Made by a program: the position numbers and the translations under genes. Below, in pieces: positions 1 through 9,050 of a stretch of 64,000 bases of DNA (its first letter is position 1; each line of letters starts with the position of its first letter). The notes under the pieces were generated by a model. That model was not told the origin of the DNA. It made no database searches and was given only the letters and a program-made list of their open reading frames with translations. The stretch is from Cyclobacteriaceae bacterium (GTDB lineage: Bacteria > Bacteroidota > Bacteroidia > Cytophagales > Cyclobacteriaceae): contig JANQSI010000013.1 in assembly GCA_028284125.1 (NCBI GenBank), positions 124,001-188,000 of the forward strand, read 5' to 3'.

Positions 1-207
1 CTAAAAGTCCTTTACGGAACAGGTGCCATTAAACTTACGGAAGACAATGAAGTTACTCGCGTTGGAGGAGTAAAATACACCATTAAGGACGGTGTAGTTT
101 TTGATGCCAAGGAATTGCTAAAAGATGTAAGAGAGATAGTAACTATTGCAAAAGACGGAAAAGATATTGAGCAGCCTGGATATCCGAATTGGGAGGATAA
201 GAATTAG
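1..207 (+). CDS. Amidohydrolase family protein, C-terminal fragment (5' end outside window)
   Basis: Frame 1 is open from the first base to a TAG at 205-207 and encodes 68 residues. The tail reads as a short beta strand followed by KYTIKDGVVFDAKELL and DVREIV, then a Trp/Pro-rich end. This KDG-(I/V)-V-(F/Y)-DA-K pattern is typical of the last strands of metal-dependent amidohydrolases of the imidazolonepropionase-like superfamily (composite domain), many of which are exported in Bacteroidota. The metal-binding barrel lies upstream of the window, so the substrate cannot be judged. The family assignment rests on this short tail alone. Confidence 0.55.
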   Translation, partial: LKVLYGTGAIKLTEDNEVTRVGGVKYTIKDGVVFDAKELLKDVREIVTIAKDGKDIEQPGYPNWEDKN

Positions 208-250
208 AAATTGAGACTTAAGAATTATTAAGTAGGGGAACCATAATCTT

Positions 251-285
251 CAACGTCATTGCGAGCGTAGTGATGCAATCTTGTT
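251..285. repeat. REP-like intergenic palindromic repeat
   Basis: The spacer between the amidohydrolase tail and the convergent phosphodiesterase gene holds ACGTCATTGCGAGC followed by TAGTGATGCAATCTTG. From memory this matches a common dispersed intergenic repeat type (CGTCATTGCGAGC...GCAATCT) seen in many bacterial genomes, including Bacteroidota. Only one copy is in this window, so its repeat nature rests on recognition, not on an internal comparison. Confidence 0.45.
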
Positions 286-286
286 A

Positions 287-1207
287 TTACTCCAACGTAC
301 TAAGCTCGTTCCTTAGATCAATGGCGATATTCGGAAAGTCGGTAATGATCCCATCAACACCCGCATTGAGCATTTTTATCATTTCATCCCGTGTATTAAC
401 CGGATAAGCATGTACTTCAAATCCCTGTGCGTGCATTTGAAAAACTCTGCGTGGAGAGAGTGTTTCCCAGTGCGGATTGATTGCTCGCATTCGGTTTCCT
501 TCCTTGGCCCTACCCATGTGCATTCTTGTTTCGATGTAGAACGCAACTAAAGGAGCAGAATCCTCACCTATGATCAGAGCTTTTGTCTCAATTAATGAAT
601 CCAACTCATGAACTTCATCCAAATATTTGGGCTCATACGATTGAAGAATGATCCAGTCTTCGCCATTTTCTTCTCCCATCACTACCTCCACTAGTTTTTC
701 AGCAAAGTCATGGTAGTGCGGATGATCCATGTGTTTGATTTCTATCAAAACCTTACACCGCCCATTGATAGAATCAAGTGCTTCCTTTAGAGTAGGAATT
801 CGCTGATCTGAAAATCTTGAATCGAAATGTGAGCCTACATCGAACTGTTTGACCTCCTCCAAGGTGTAATCGTGAATGTCACCTGTGACCTGATTCCCTA
901 ACGTGTCTCGTGCGATTCGATCTAATGTTTGGTCGTGAAAAACTACAATCTCTTCATCCAATGTGTGTCTCACGTCTATTTCAATCTGATCTACCCCAAG
1001 TTCCAAAGCCTTGGCAATAGACGCCATCGTATTTTCTGGAGCAAGACCAGAAGCTCCTTTGTGAGCAATAATTTGAAATTCTTTACCTCCAAGCCGATCT
1101 ACAGAAGTACTGGAAAAAATTTTCCGGTAAAACCATGGCTCGAACAATGAAAGGGCACCAAACAAAAAGAAGAATGGTGCGGAATAAAGTAAGAATTTTT
1201 TGGTCAT
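287..1207 (-). CDS. Glycerophosphodiester phosphodiesterase, membrane-anchored
   Basis: The 306-residue protein has the GDPD TIM-barrel signature in order: HKGASGLAPENT (about residues 49-60), EIDVR (about 76-80) and VVFHD (about 88-92), ending with GVDGIITDFP near the C-terminus. These are the metal-binding and general acid/base positions of the family, which hydrolyses glycerophosphodiesters to glycerol-3-phosphate and an alcohol. A hydrophobic segment at residues 5-23 without a clear cleavage site suggests an N-terminal membrane anchor facing the periplasm. The gene is monocistronic, downstream of aspS on the same strand (44-nt gap) and convergent with the amidohydrolase. The exact substrate is unknown; the family also contains sphingomyelinase-like members. 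Confidence 0.85.
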   Translation of the reverse strand: MTKKFLLYSAPFFFLFGALSLFEPWFYRKIFSSTSVDRLGGKEFQIIAHKGASGLAPENTMASIAKALELGVDQIEIDVRHTLDEEIVVFHDQTLDRIARDTLGNQVTGDIHDYTLEEVKQFDVGSHFDSRFSDQRIPTLKEALDSINGRCKVLIEIKHMDHPHYHDFAEKLVEVVMGEENGEDWIILQSYEPKYLDEVHELDSLIETKALIIGEDSAPLVAFYIETRMHMGRAKEGNRMRAINPHWETLSPRRVFQMHAQGFEVHAYPVNTRDEMIKMLNAGVDGIITDFPNIAIDLRNELSTLE

Positions 1208-1250
1208 GGGTGATTATTTACCACAAAAATTACACAAAAAGAACAAAAAT

Positions 1251-3011
1251 CTAAGATTTGTTATTCTGATTTAGCTCAATACCAAGCTCAGCCAATTGCT
1301 CAGATGAAATTTTGGAAGGAGAATCAATCATCATGTCCCTTCCCGAATTATTCTTTGGAAATGCGATAAAATCCCGAATACTCTCTTCTCCGGCCATCAT
1401 GGCACACATTCTGTCAAATCCAAAAGCAATACCTCCGTGCGGTGGCGCTCCGTACTCAAAAGCACCCATCAGGAAACCAAATTGATCTTCAGCCTCTTCT
1501 TTAGAAAAACCAAGGGTTTCGAACATTTTAGCCTGAAGTTCTCGATCATGAATCCGAATCGATCCTCCTCCTGCTTCCACTCCATTGATTACTAAATCAT
1601 ATGCGTTGGCCCGTACATTTCCACGATCAGCGTCAAGCTTTTCAATGTCTTCTGGCTTTGGTGAGGTAAATGGATGGTGCATTGCATGGTATCGTTGAGA
1701 ATCTTGATCCCACTCCAACAATGGAAAATCAAGCACCCACAAAGGAACAACAGCGTTTTTGTCTCTCAATCCCAATCGCTCTCCCATTTCTAGCCTTAGT
1801 TCATTCAACGCATTTCTTGTCTGCCCTTTTTCTCCGGCCAAAATAAGCAGCAAATCTCCAGGCTTAGCACTCATTTTTTCTGCCCAAACTTTGAGTGCTT
1901 CTTGATCAAAAAACTTGTCCACCGAAGACTTAAAACTTCCATCTTCATTGTATTTAACATAAACAAGTCCCTTAGCTCCAATTTGCGGTTTCTTCACAAA
2001 ATTCGTTAGCGCATCCAATTGCTTTCTTGAATATTCTGCACAACCAGAGGCATTGATTCCAACAACTAAATCCGCACTGTCAAAAACAACAAACCCCTTG
2101 CCTTGAGCCAAATCATTCAGCTCGGTAAATTCCATTCCAAATCGTAGGTCAGGCTTGTCGCTACCATATTTTTCAATTGCCTCCTGATATGAAATTCGTT
2201 GAAAATCACCCAACTCAATATCTCTGATCTCCTTGTAGAGGAATTTTGTCATCCCTTCAAAGGTGTTGAGCACATCTTCCTGCTCGACAAAGGCCATCTC
2301 GCAATCAATCTGAGTGAATTCTGGTTGTCGATCTGCTCTTAGATCCTCATCTCTGAAGCACTTCACTATTTGATAATAGCGGTCAAGGCCTGCCACCATC
2401 AGAAGCTGCTTAAATGTCTGTGGCGATTGTGGTAAGGCATAAAATTCACCTTCGTTCATTCTTGAAGGCACCACAAAATCTCGTGCCCCCTCAGGTGTAG
2501 ATTTTATTAAGTAAGGAGTTTCGACTTCAATAAATTGCTCACCAGTCAGATACTCACGCACCTTGGCCATCATTAAGTGCCTCAACTCGAGTTTTTCTCT
2601 AACAGCCGCTCTCCTGATGTCCAGGTAGCGGTATTGCATCCGTAAGTCTTCACCTCCATCGGTTTCCTCCTCGATTGTAAAAGGAGGAGTTTTGGAAACG
2701 TTTAAGATTTCCAGTTCTGAAACGCGGATTTCAATGTCTCCCGTGGGTATTTTATCATTCTTGGAATAGCGCTCTACGACTTCTCCTTTTACGCTCAGTA
2801 CGAACTCCCGACCAATCGTTTTAGCTTTCTCGATTAACTTAGATTCCGTTACTCCCTCCTCAAATATGAGCTGAGTTATTCCATATCGATCTCTGAGGTC
2901 AATGTAAACGATTCCACCCTTGTCTCGTTGTTTTTGAACCCAACCAGATAATGTGACTTCTTGACCCTTGTGATCAATTCTTAATTCACCGCACGTGTGC
3001 GTTCTAAGCAT
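1251..3011 (-). CDS. aspS: Aspartate-tRNA ligase
   Basis: This is a 586-residue class II aminoacyl-tRNA synthetase of bacterial AspRS length. It has an N-terminal OB-fold anticodon-binding domain ([21 protein letters not shown], first 100 residues), class II motif 2 ([18 protein letters not shown]), a GAD-type insertion in the middle, and motif 3 ([10 protein letters not shown]) near the end. It charges tRNA-Asp in the cytoplasm. The ATG start at 3011 fits the family N-terminus [10 protein letters not shown]. It stands alone with its own spacer on both sides. Whether it is discriminating or also charges tRNA-Asn cannot be read from the sequence. Confidence 0.97.
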   Translation of the reverse strand: MLRTHTCGELRIDHKGQEVTLSGWVQKQRDKGGIVYIDLRDRYGITQLIFEEGVTESKLIEKAKTIGREFVLSVKGEVVERYSKNDKIPTGDIEIRVSELEILNVSKTPPFTIEEETDGGEDLRMQYRYLDIRRAAVREKLELRHLMMAKVREYLTGEQFIEVETPYLIKSTPEGARDFVVPSRMNEGEFYALPQSPQTFKQLLMVAGLDRYYQIVKCFRDEDLRADRQPEFTQIDCEMAFVEQEDVLNTFEGMTKFLYKEIRDIELGDFQRISYQEAIEKYGSDKPDLRFGMEFTELNDLAQGKGFVVFDSADLVVGINASGCAEYSRKQLDALTNFVKKPQIGAKGLVYVKYNEDGSFKSSVDKFFDQEALKVWAEKMSAKPGDLLLILAGEKGQTRNALNELRLEMGERLGLRDKNAVVPLWVLDFPLLEWDQDSQRYHAMHHPFTSPKPEDIEKLDADRGNVRANAYDLVINGVEAGGGSIRIHDRELQAKMFETLGFSKEEAEDQFGFLMGAFEYGAPPHGGIAFGFDRMCAMMAGEESIRDFIAFPKNNSGRDMMIDSPSKISSEQLAELGIELNQNNKS

Positions 3012-3049
3012 TTCTTTCCTTGTTATTTAAATGAAAGCGCAAAGATAGA

Positions 3050-3165
3050 TTTTTGGATTGATTCAATTGAGGATTGAAGATCTTAGATTTTGGATTAAAG
3101 ATTTGTTCAATTTGCAGATTTCAGATTATCGAATTAATCGTCAAATCTTTTAATCTGTTAATCAG
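3050..3165. repeat. AT-rich GATT/AATC foldback spacer, copy 1
   Basis: The divergent spacer between aspS and the secreted-protein gene is dominated by GATT words in its left half (GGATTGA, AGGATTGAAGAT, TTAGATTTTGGATT) and AATC words in its right half (CGAATTAATCGTC, CAAATC, TTAATCTG). The two halves are roughly reverse complements, so the strand can fold into a long imperfect hairpin. Spacers of the same make-up recur at 8957-9050, 10401-10548, 11690-11743 and 14054-14141. Confidence 0.5.
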
Positions 3166-3182
3166 TCCCAGTAGTTTTGAGC

Positions 3183-3728
3183 ATGCGATTTTCAATTGTA
3201 CTGGTTCTATTACTAACAGGACTCAACACCTTTTCACAAAAACTTTTTCCAGTTGAAGTGACCGAGGAAATTTCAATGAAAATTTCTTCTGAATTTGTCA
3301 ACATGTCCAACAAGGATCGGATGGAAAAAATAGCTTCATCAAAAATCCCTTTGGCTACCTTCTCAACAGAATCACAAGAAGTTACTTTGAGTATCAACGA
3401 TAACCCCATGCAATGGACCAGTAAGGATACGGAAGTAGTTTATGGTTTTTACAAAGCCAGTGTAAACGCCCTTTTTGATGAAATCAAATTCATCCAAGAT
3501 GGTGTGAAAGAGATCAACGGAAGGGAATTCATTGTATTTGAATTTGTCTCTACAGTCCGAGACGATAATGTTTTTTCTTCAGGAAGGGGTGAGAGAAACT
3601 ATACCTACATCCAGTATACTTCTTACAATGATAAGGTCCTGCTTTTCAATTTTGGATGTCCTGCCAGATTGCAATTCGAATGGGAAGATGCGGTGGAGGA
3701 AATGATGCAAAGCGTTCGAGTTAAATGA
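3183..3728 (+). CDS. Secreted protein of unknown function upstream of tadA
   Basis: About 181 residues from the ATG at 3183; a TTG two codons upstream is a weaker start. A signal peptide is clear: MRFSIVLVLLLTGLNTFSQ followed by KLFPVEV. The mature part is mixed alpha/beta with no motif I recognise; it contains VNALFDEIKFIQDGVKEINGR and a C-terminal YNDKVLLFNFGCPARLQFEWEDAVEEMM. The pattern of strands ending in a helix resembles small periplasmic stress or lipid-binding proteins, but no family can be named. Its stop overlaps the tadA start (ATGA), so the two are translationally coupled. Confidence 0.75.
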   Translation: MRFSIVLVLLLTGLNTFSQKLFPVEVTEEISMKISSEFVNMSNKDRMEKIASSKIPLATFSTESQEVTLSINDNPMQWTSKDTEVVYGFYKASVNALFDEIKFIQDGVKEINGREFIVFEFVSTVRDDNVFSSGRGERNYTYIQYTSYNDKVLLFNFGCPARLQFEWEDAVEEMMQSVRVK

Positions 3729-4177
3729 CGGAATTAAGTGTTTTCAGCGACGAGCATTTCATGAAACAAGCACTCATTGAGGCTCAAGTAGGCTTTGATG
3801 AGGGAGAGATTCCCGTTGGAGCCATTGTCGTTTGTGAAAATAGAATCATAGCAAAAGATCATAATCGAGTAGAGCGGCTGAATGATGCAACGGCCCATGC
3901 CGAAATGCTTGCTGTCACTGCAGCTCAAAACAACCTTGGGTCTAAGTACTTGAATGAATGCACGCTCTATGTTACATTGGAACCATGCAGTATGTGTGCC
4001 GGAGCGCTTTTCTGGACCCAGATAGGGAAACTCGTAATTGGGGCAAAAGATACTGAACGTGGGTTCAGGGTATTTAATGAGAAAATCATCCACCCCAAGA
4101 CGAAGCTAAAAGAAGGAGTGTTGGCTGATGAAAGTGAAGCACTCGTTAAAGATTTCTTTAAGAAACTAAGAAAGTAG
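3725..4177 (+). CDS. tadA: tRNA-specific adenosine deaminase (A34 to I)
   Basis: This is a 150-residue zinc deaminase with the HAEMLAV motif (Zn His and catalytic Glu, about residues 57-63) and PCSMCAGAL (two Zn cysteines, about 87-95), the TadA/CDA arrangement. TadA deaminates the wobble adenosine of tRNA-Arg(ACG) to inosine in the cytoplasm. Length and the N-terminal helix with MKQALIEAQ match the family. It starts four nucleotides inside the preceding gene (ATGA). A guanine deaminase paralogue is the main alternative, but the sequence looks more like TadA. Confidence 0.88.
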   Translation: MTELSVFSDEHFMKQALIEAQVGFDEGEIPVGAIVVCENRIIAKDHNRVERLNDATAHAEMLAVTAAQNNLGSKYLNECTLYVTLEPCSMCAGALFWTQIGKLVIGAKDTERGFRVFNEKIIHPKTKLKEGVLADESEALVKDFFKKLRK

Positions 4178-4188
4178 TTAAACAGTTG

Positions 4189-4266
4189 ATTGGTTAATTA
4201 GTGTTTCAATTGTGAAATGAAACTAAATACTAATTAACTAGTTAACCATTTAACTAATTAACCAAT
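4189..4266. repeat. 14-bp perfect inverted repeat between tadA and sod
   Basis: ATTGGTTAATTAGT at 4189-4202 is the exact reverse complement of 4253-4266. The 50 bases between contain further nested palindromes (TTAACTAGTTAA at the centre right, TTTCA...TGAAA). The spacer can form a large cruciform or a branched RNA. It could end tadA transcription or act on sod; no T-tract follows the right arm. Confidence 0.55.
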
Positions 4267-4348
4267 AAAAACTCCAAACTAATCCTCTGCAGTTTTTGTT
4301 ACCTTCACAATCACAAATTTTACAACCTATTAAAAACTAGAAATAATT

Positions 4349-4945
4349 ATGGCTTTTGAATTACCCGATTTACCATATGCATACGATGCGCTTGCGCCTC
4401 ATATTGATGCACAGACCATGGAAATACATCATGGGAAACATCACAATGCATATGTTACAAACCTGAACAACGCCGCTGGCGGTCCTATTGCTGAAAAAAG
4501 TATTGATGACGTTTGCCGACATCATTCAGACATCCCAGCGATTCGAAATAATGGTGGTGGACACTACAATCACTCTTTATTCTGGACAATCATGAGCCCA
4601 GATGGTGGTGGTGAGCCTTCAGGTGCTTTGGCGGATGCCATTAACTCTTCATTCGGTTCGTTCGACAAATTCAAAGAAGCATTTAGCAAAGCTGCTGCGA
4701 CAAGATTTGGAAGTGGCTGGGCTTGGCTATGTAAAAAAGCGGATGGAACACTGGATGTATGTTCTTCTGCTAACCAAGACAATCCATTGATGCCTGGTGT
4801 AGGATCTGGTGGAACACCAATTCTGGCACTTGATGTTTGGGAACACGCTTACTACCTGAACTATCAGAACAGACGTCCGGATTACATTAATGCATTCTTT
4901 AATGTGATCAATTGGGACGAGGTGGCTCGAAGATTCGATGCTTAG
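4349..4945 (+). CDS. Superoxide dismutase (Fe/Mn family)
   Basis: The 198-residue protein has the family metal ligands in sequence: the HHGKHH helix (about residues 26-31), [10 protein letters not shown] (about 70-79), and [18 protein letters not shown] (about 159-176). SOD converts superoxide to hydrogen peroxide and oxygen. There is no signal peptide, so it is cytoplasmic. Length is normal. Iron or manganese specificity cannot be decided by eye; Bacteroidota enzymes are often cambialistic. It is monocistronic, directly upstream of the his leader region. Confidence 0.96.
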   Translation: MAFELPDLPYAYDALAPHIDAQTMEIHHGKHHNAYVTNLNNAAGGPIAEKSIDDVCRHHSDIPAIRNNGGGHYNHSLFWTIMSPDGGGEPSGALADAINSSFGSFDKFKEAFSKAAATRFGSGWAWLCKKADGTLDVCSSANQDNPLMPGVGSGGTPILALDVWEHAYYLNYQNRRPDYINAFFNVINWDEVARRFDA

Positions 4946-4975
4946 TTTGAAATTAAAAATTGCATACTATCTTCG
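4946..4975 (+). promoter_or_regulatory. Putative Bacteroidota-type promoter of the his operon
   Basis: TTTG at 4946-4949 is followed after 18 nt by TATCTTCG at 4968-4975, close to the Bacteroidota sigma consensus (TTTG at -33, TAnnTTTG at -7). This would place the transcription start near 4980, only a few bases before the leader peptide ATG at 4988. The -33 box overlaps the last bases of sod. Confidence 0.5.
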
Positions 4976-4987
4976 CATTGAAATAAA

Positions 4988-5056
4988 ATGAAAACAAAAA
5001 GACTACATCATCACTTACATCATTACAACTTCTCTCTAGAAGAGGTAGGAAGATGA
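4988..5056 (+). CDS. hisL: Histidine operon leader peptide
   Basis: This 22-codon ORF starts MKTKRL, runs HHHLHHY and stops with TGA at 5054. Five of seven consecutive codons are His (CAT CAT CAC then CAT CAT), as expected of a his attenuator leader peptide whose translation senses charged tRNA-His. It lies in the 245-nt gap between sod and hisG, follows a promoter-like sequence and is followed by a terminator hairpin at 5084-5111. A small stem (CTTCT 5029-5033 with AGAAG 5038-5042) overlaps the codons after the His run and may act as a pause structure. Confidence 0.85.
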   Translation: MKTKRLHHHLHHYNFSLEEVGR

Positions 5057-5062
5057 TGCTGT

Positions 5063-5078
5063 AGTTAAGAATATAACT
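5063..5078 (+). promoter_or_regulatory. Small hairpin between his leader and terminator
   Basis: AGTTA at 5063-5067 pairs with TAACT at 5074-5078 around a six-base loop. It lies between the leader stop codon and the terminator stem and could be part of the alternative fold of the attenuator. No strong antiterminator pairing with the terminator's 5' arm was found by eye. Confidence 0.35.
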
Positions 5079-5083
5079 GAAAG

Positions 5084-5111
5084 GCCCGTCGGATTACCGT
5101 CGGGCTTTTTT
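5084..5111 (+). terminator. Intrinsic terminator of the his attenuator
   Basis: GCCCG/CGGGC plus CGG/CCG arms, separated by one T-T mismatch and closed by an ATTA loop (5084-5105), are followed by a run of T from 5106 to 5111. It sits 27 nt after the leader stop codon and about 80 nt before hisG. This is the classic position for conditional termination. Confidence 0.8.
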
Positions 5112-5190
5112 GTTGCCATTCACAGCAAATTGTTGAGAAAATGATAAGGACTAAAATGATTACGTACCAAACGAAAAAAGAACTGTTCCA

Positions 5191-6051
5191 ATGACGGATC
5201 AAATACTAAAAATAGCCATTCAAAAATCCGGGAGACTTAATGAGAAAAGTCTCGAACTTCTAAAGGAATGCGGAATAAAGATTAACAACGGTGGAAAACT
5301 GATGTCTTCTGCATCTAACTTTCCACTTGAAGTTTTCTACCTCCGTGACGATGATATTCCACAATATGTGGCTGAAGGAGTTGCCGACATTGGGATTCTT
5401 GGAGAAAACGAAGTGCTGGAGAAAGATCAGGAAGTTGAAATCCTAAATCGATTGGGTTTCTCAAAATGCCGACTATCTCTTGCGATTAGAAGGGAGGAAA
5501 ACTATTCTGATGTGAATTGGTTCTCAGGTAAGAAAATCGCAACCTCTTATCCTACTATTCTAAAAGATTTCCTGGAAGAAAATTCAATTGAAGCAGAAAT
5601 TGAGACCATTAGTGGAAGCGTTGAGATTGCACCAGGAATTGGTTTGGCAGACGGAATTTTTGACATAGTGAGCACCGGGAGCACTTTATTGGCTAATGGG
5701 CTGAAGGAAGTAGAGGTGGTTATGAAAAGTGAAGCCGTGTTGATTAACAATCCAAAACTCACTCTTGAGAAAAAGGACCTGTTGGGCAAACTGCTTTTCC
5801 GAATTCAGGCCGCCAAAAGTGCCAAGCAGAACAAATACATCCTTTTGAATGCACCAAATGAAAACCTAGATGCCATCATTGACCTACTTCCAGGGATGAG
5901 GAGTCCAACAGTTTTGCCACTCGCAGAACAAGGATGGTCTAGTCTTCACAGTGTAATTAGTGAGGACGATTTCTGGGAAGTAATTGATCAGTTGAAAGAA
6001 AAAGGCGCTGAAGGAATTCTCGTGTGTCCAATAGAGAAAATGATTGTTTAG
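5191..6051 (+). CDS. hisG: ATP phosphoribosyltransferase, long form
   Basis: This is the first step of histidine synthesis: ATP plus PRPP gives phosphoribosyl-ATP. The 286-residue length is that of the long form, with a C-terminal ACT-like regulatory domain (about residues 215-286) that binds histidine for feedback inhibition. It therefore does not need HisZ. Visible motifs are the N-terminal IAIQKSGRLNEKS, the GVADIGILGENE segment, and the PRPP-binding DIVSTGSTLLANGL (about residues 156-169). It is the first structural gene after the attenuator, 24 nt upstream of hisD. Confidence 0.97.
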   Translation: MTDQILKIAIQKSGRLNEKSLELLKECGIKINNGGKLMSSASNFPLEVFYLRDDDIPQYVAEGVADIGILGENEVLEKDQEVEILNRLGFSKCRLSLAIRREENYSDVNWFSGKKIATSYPTILKDFLEENSIEAEIETISGSVEIAPGIGLADGIFDIVSTGSTLLANGLKEVEVVMKSEAVLINNPKLTLEKKDLLGKLLFRIQAAKSAKQNKYILLNAPNENLDAIIDLLPGMRSPTVLPLAEQGWSSLHSVISEDDFWEVIDQLKEKGAEGILVCPIEKMIV

Positions 6052-6075
6052 AGCAAAAGAAATTAAGAATTACAG

Positions 6076-7356
6076 ATGAAAAACATTCAATACCCGGACA
6101 ATTTGAAATGGGAAGAATTGTGCAAAAGGCCCACCATTGATTCTAAGAAATTGGAGGAGAATGTTGCTCAAATTATGACTGAAGTGAAAAGTAAAGGCGA
6201 TGAAGCACTTCTCAGGTTCAATCAAGAATTCGATGGAGTCAGCATCGAAACAATAAAAGTGGATCTTCAAGACCAAGAGTTCGATATTGATCCTGAGCTT
6301 GCAGAAGCCATTAAAACAGCAGAAGCCAACATATCTACTTTTCATCGCTCTCAACAAACTGAAATAAAAAAAGTCGAAACAAGTCCCGGCGTAAGCTGTT
6401 GGCGAAAGAGTGTCCCGATTGAAAAAGTTGGACTTTACATTCCCGGAGGAACTGCCCCACTCTTCTCCACTCTCTTAATGCTGGCTATTCCTGCAAAACT
6501 TGCAAGTTCCAATGAAATTGTGGTGTGTACGCCTCCTCAAAAAACGGGTGCACTCAACAGCATCATTGGCTGGACATGCAAGCTGCTGGGCATCAATGAA
6601 GTTTTCCTAACTGGAGGCGCTCAAGCGATTGCAGCGATGACTTATGGTACAGAGTCCGTTCCAAAAGTTGATAAGATATTTGGTCCGGGCAACCAATTCG
6701 TGACAGAAGCGAAACAACAGGCCCAAAAAGCTGGTGTTGCCATTGATATGCCGGCCGGACCGAGTGAAGTTTTGATCATCGCTGACGATCAAGCAAATCC
6801 AGAATTTGTTGCAGCAGATCTTCTAAGCCAGGCAGAACACGGCCAAGACAGTCAGGTAGTACTGGTTTCAGATTCTCAAGAAATAATTTCGGCAACAGAA
6901 AAGGAATTAGAAAAACAACTTGAAAGACTTCCTAGAAAAGAAATTGCATCCCTATCACTTGAAAACAGTAAATCAATTCTGACCAGAAATTTAGAAGAAG
7001 CGGTTTCCTTCAGCAACAATTATGCTCCCGAACATTTGATTATTGCAACTGCAAATAGCGAAAAGCTTTCAGAAATCGTCACCAACGCTGGAAGTGTTTT
7101 TCTTGGTAATTGGAGCTGTGAAAGTGCCGGAGATTATGCCAGCGGCACCAATCACACACTACCTACAAACGGCTATGCCAGGTCGTATAGTGGCGTTTCT
7201 CTTGATAGTTTCATAAAGAATATCACCTTTCAAAAATTAACAGAGGCTGGGGTAAAAGCACTTGGTCCGGCTATTGAAAAAATGGCAGAAGCCGAAGGCT
7301 TAGAAGCGCACAAGAATGCAGTTTCTGTTAGACTTAAAAATTTGAGCAATGTTTGA
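6076..7356 (+). CDS. hisD: Histidinol dehydrogenase
   Basis: The 426-residue enzyme oxidises L-histidinol to L-histidine in two NAD-dependent steps, the last stage of the pathway. Family features are present: [30 protein letters not shown], the Zn-ligand region [12 protein letters not shown], the catalytic NYAPEHL (Glu/His), and [17 protein letters not shown]. Length is normal. Its last eight bases overlap the start of the hisC-hisB fusion (7349), which suggests coupled translation. Confidence 0.97.
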   Translation: MKNIQYPDNLKWEELCKRPTIDSKKLEENVAQIMTEVKSKGDEALLRFNQEFDGVSIETIKVDLQDQEFDIDPELAEAIKTAEANISTFHRSQQTEIKKVETSPGVSCWRKSVPIEKVGLYIPGGTAPLFSTLLMLAIPAKLASSNEIVVCTPPQKTGALNSIIGWTCKLLGINEVFLTGGAQAIAAMTYGTESVPKVDKIFGPGNQFVTEAKQQAQKAGVAIDMPAGPSEVLIIADDQANPEFVAADLLSQAEHGQDSQVVLVSDSQEIISATEKELEKQLERLPRKEIASLSLENSKSILTRNLEEAVSFSNNYAPEHLIIATANSEKLSEIVTNAGSVFLGNWSCESAGDYASGTNHTLPTNGYARSYSGVSLDSFIKNITFQKLTEAGVKALGPAIEKMAEAEGLEAHKNAVSVRLKNLSNV

Positions 7357-8956
7357 CTTAGAAAAACTAATCCGCCCAAACATCAAGGGGCTCAAACCTT
7401 ATCAGAGTGCAAGAGATGAATTTAGTGGTCTCGCTGAGGTCTCATTGGATGCGAATGAAAACCCTTTTGGTTTTGGTTTGAACCGTTATCCGGATGCTAA
7501 TTTAACTGACCTAAAAAAGGAATTCGCAGCTTTCAGGAATGTTGATTCAAATCGTTTGATTTTCGGAAATGGAAGTGATGAATTAATTGATTTATTGATT
7601 CGGGCATTCTGTGAGCCAGGTCAGGATCGTATTCTGATTTTTCCTCCGACTTTTGGCATGTATGAAGTTTGTGGAAATATCAACAACGTTGAAGTTCAGA
7701 AACAAAATCTCAATGAAGATTTTCAAATAGATATTGAATCTGTTAAACCAAAGTTGAATGATTCCAATCTGAAACTTATCTTCGTTTGCTCCCCAAATAA
7801 TCCCACAGGTAACAGTATCCATAGAGAGACAATTCTAGAAATCACTAAAAACTTTGACGGAATTGTAGTTGTCGATGAGGCCTATTCCGATTTTACTGAT
7901 AGCAGTTTGGTAAGTGAACAAATACCCAACCTCATTGTAATTCAAACATTTAGTAAGGCAATCGGATTAGCTGGAATACGCCTTGGGGTTGGGATTGGAA
8001 ACACTGAAGTTATCGACGTTTTAAACAAGGTTAAACCACCTTATAACGTCAATGCTTTAACTCAGCAAAAAGCCATTGAAGCACTCAAAAGACCAGACGA
8101 AATAAAAAAGCAGGTTAGTATTCTAGTCGAAGAACGCAAAAGAATGTCGCAAACTCTTCCCACGATTGAAGGAATTAGAAGAGTTTACTCATCAGATACC
8201 AATTTCTTACTCGTCGAGTTTGATGATGCCCAAGAAGTTTATAACACACTTGCTGAAAATGGAATTGTAGTCCGAGATCGATCTAAGCAAGTAGCAAACA
8301 CATTGAGAATAACAGTAGGAACTCCGGAAGAAAATGACCGATTGCTGTCCGTTTTAAGAGAAGAAAACTATTCAACATCTGGAAGAACCGGAGAATGTTT
8401 GCGAAGCACATCTGAAACACAAATTCTAGTGAAAATTAATCTTGATGATCCGTCAAATAGTCATTCAAATACAGGCATTCCGTTCTTTGATCACATGTTG
8501 GATCAAATAGCCAGGCATGGTGCAATTGGCTTAAACATTCAAACAAAAGGTGATCTTCAAATTGATCCACACCACTCTATTGAAGACACAGCATTGGCCT
8601 TGGGGACTGCATTTGATAATGCATTAGGAGAAAGAAAGGGAATTGAACGATATGGCTTTCTTCTCCCGATGGATGATAGTCTAACTCAGGTCGCGATAGA
8701 TTTTGGTGGAAGACCTTGGTTGGAATGGGAGGCAGATTTTAAGGCAACTCATGTTGGAGACATGCCAACAGAAATGGTTTCTCATTTCTTTAAATCATTT
8801 TCAGATACTGCCAGATGCAACTTGAATATTAAGGCTGAAGGTGATAACGATCACCACAAAATTGAATCAATTTTCAAAGCGTTTGCCAGGGCATTGAAAA
8901 TGGCCGTTCGAAAAGACGAAAGTGGTGTTTTACCATCAACAAAGGGAGTTTTATGA
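7349..8956 (+). CDS. hisCB: HisC-HisB fusion: histidinol-phosphate aminotransferase + imidazoleglycerol-phosphate dehydratase
   Basis: This 535-residue ORF joins two enzymes. Residues 1 to about 342 are a class I/II PLP aminotransferase of the HisC type: [13 protein letters not shown] at about 151, VVDEAYSDF at about 175, and the PLP lysine in [14 protein letters not shown] (Lys203). From about 350 it is an IGP dehydratase: [53 protein letters not shown], and the terminal PSTKGVL. The junction is about ten residues with no spacer domain. The N-terminal HAD histidinol-phosphatase domain that Bacteroidota HisB normally carries is absent. The protein would catalyse pathway steps 6 and 7, and histidinol-phosphate phosphatase must be encoded elsewhere. 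Confidence 0.93.
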   Translation: MFDLEKLIRPNIKGLKPYQSARDEFSGLAEVSLDANENPFGFGLNRYPDANLTDLKKEFAAFRNVDSNRLIFGNGSDELIDLLIRAFCEPGQDRILIFPPTFGMYEVCGNINNVEVQKQNLNEDFQIDIESVKPKLNDSNLKLIFVCSPNNPTGNSIHRETILEITKNFDGIVVVDEAYSDFTDSSLVSEQIPNLIVIQTFSKAIGLAGIRLGVGIGNTEVIDVLNKVKPPYNVNALTQQKAIEALKRPDEIKKQVSILVEERKRMSQTLPTIEGIRRVYSSDTNFLLVEFDDAQEVYNTLAENGIVVRDRSKQVANTLRITVGTPEENDRLLSVLREENYSTSGRTGECLRSTSETQILVKINLDDPSNSHSNTGIPFFDHMLDQIARHGAIGLNIQTKGDLQIDPHHSIEDTALALGTAFDNALGERKGIERYGFLLPMDDSLTQVAIDFGGRPWLEWEADFKATHVGDMPTEMVSHFFKSFSDTARCNLNIKAEGDNDHHKIESIFKAFARALKMAVRKDESGVLPSTKGVL

Positions 8957-9050
8957 TTTTGATTTTAAGATTATTTCGAGTGAAGATTGTTTCGAATAGA
9001 TTCTATAGATCGAATAAATCAACAAATCAAACAATCGAATTAATTGGGCA
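8957..9050. repeat. AT-rich GATT/AATC foldback spacer, copy 2
   Basis: This is the spacer between hisCB and hisH. The left half carries GATTTTAAGATTATTTCGA and GATTGTTTCGAATAGATTC; the right half carries GATCGAATAAATC, AAATCAAACAATCGAATT. The halves are imperfect reverse complements, so the his transcript can fold here. There is no gene in it. Confidence 0.5.

Noticed and set aside
4981-5040. Possible His-rich metal-binding peptide instead of a his leader
   Set aside because: The position just before a terminator and hisG, and the lack of conserved Cys/His spacing, make a leader peptide the simpler reading.
5084-5105. Riboswitch before hisG
   Set aside because: No conserved aptamer elements are visible; the His-codon leader plus terminator explains the region better.
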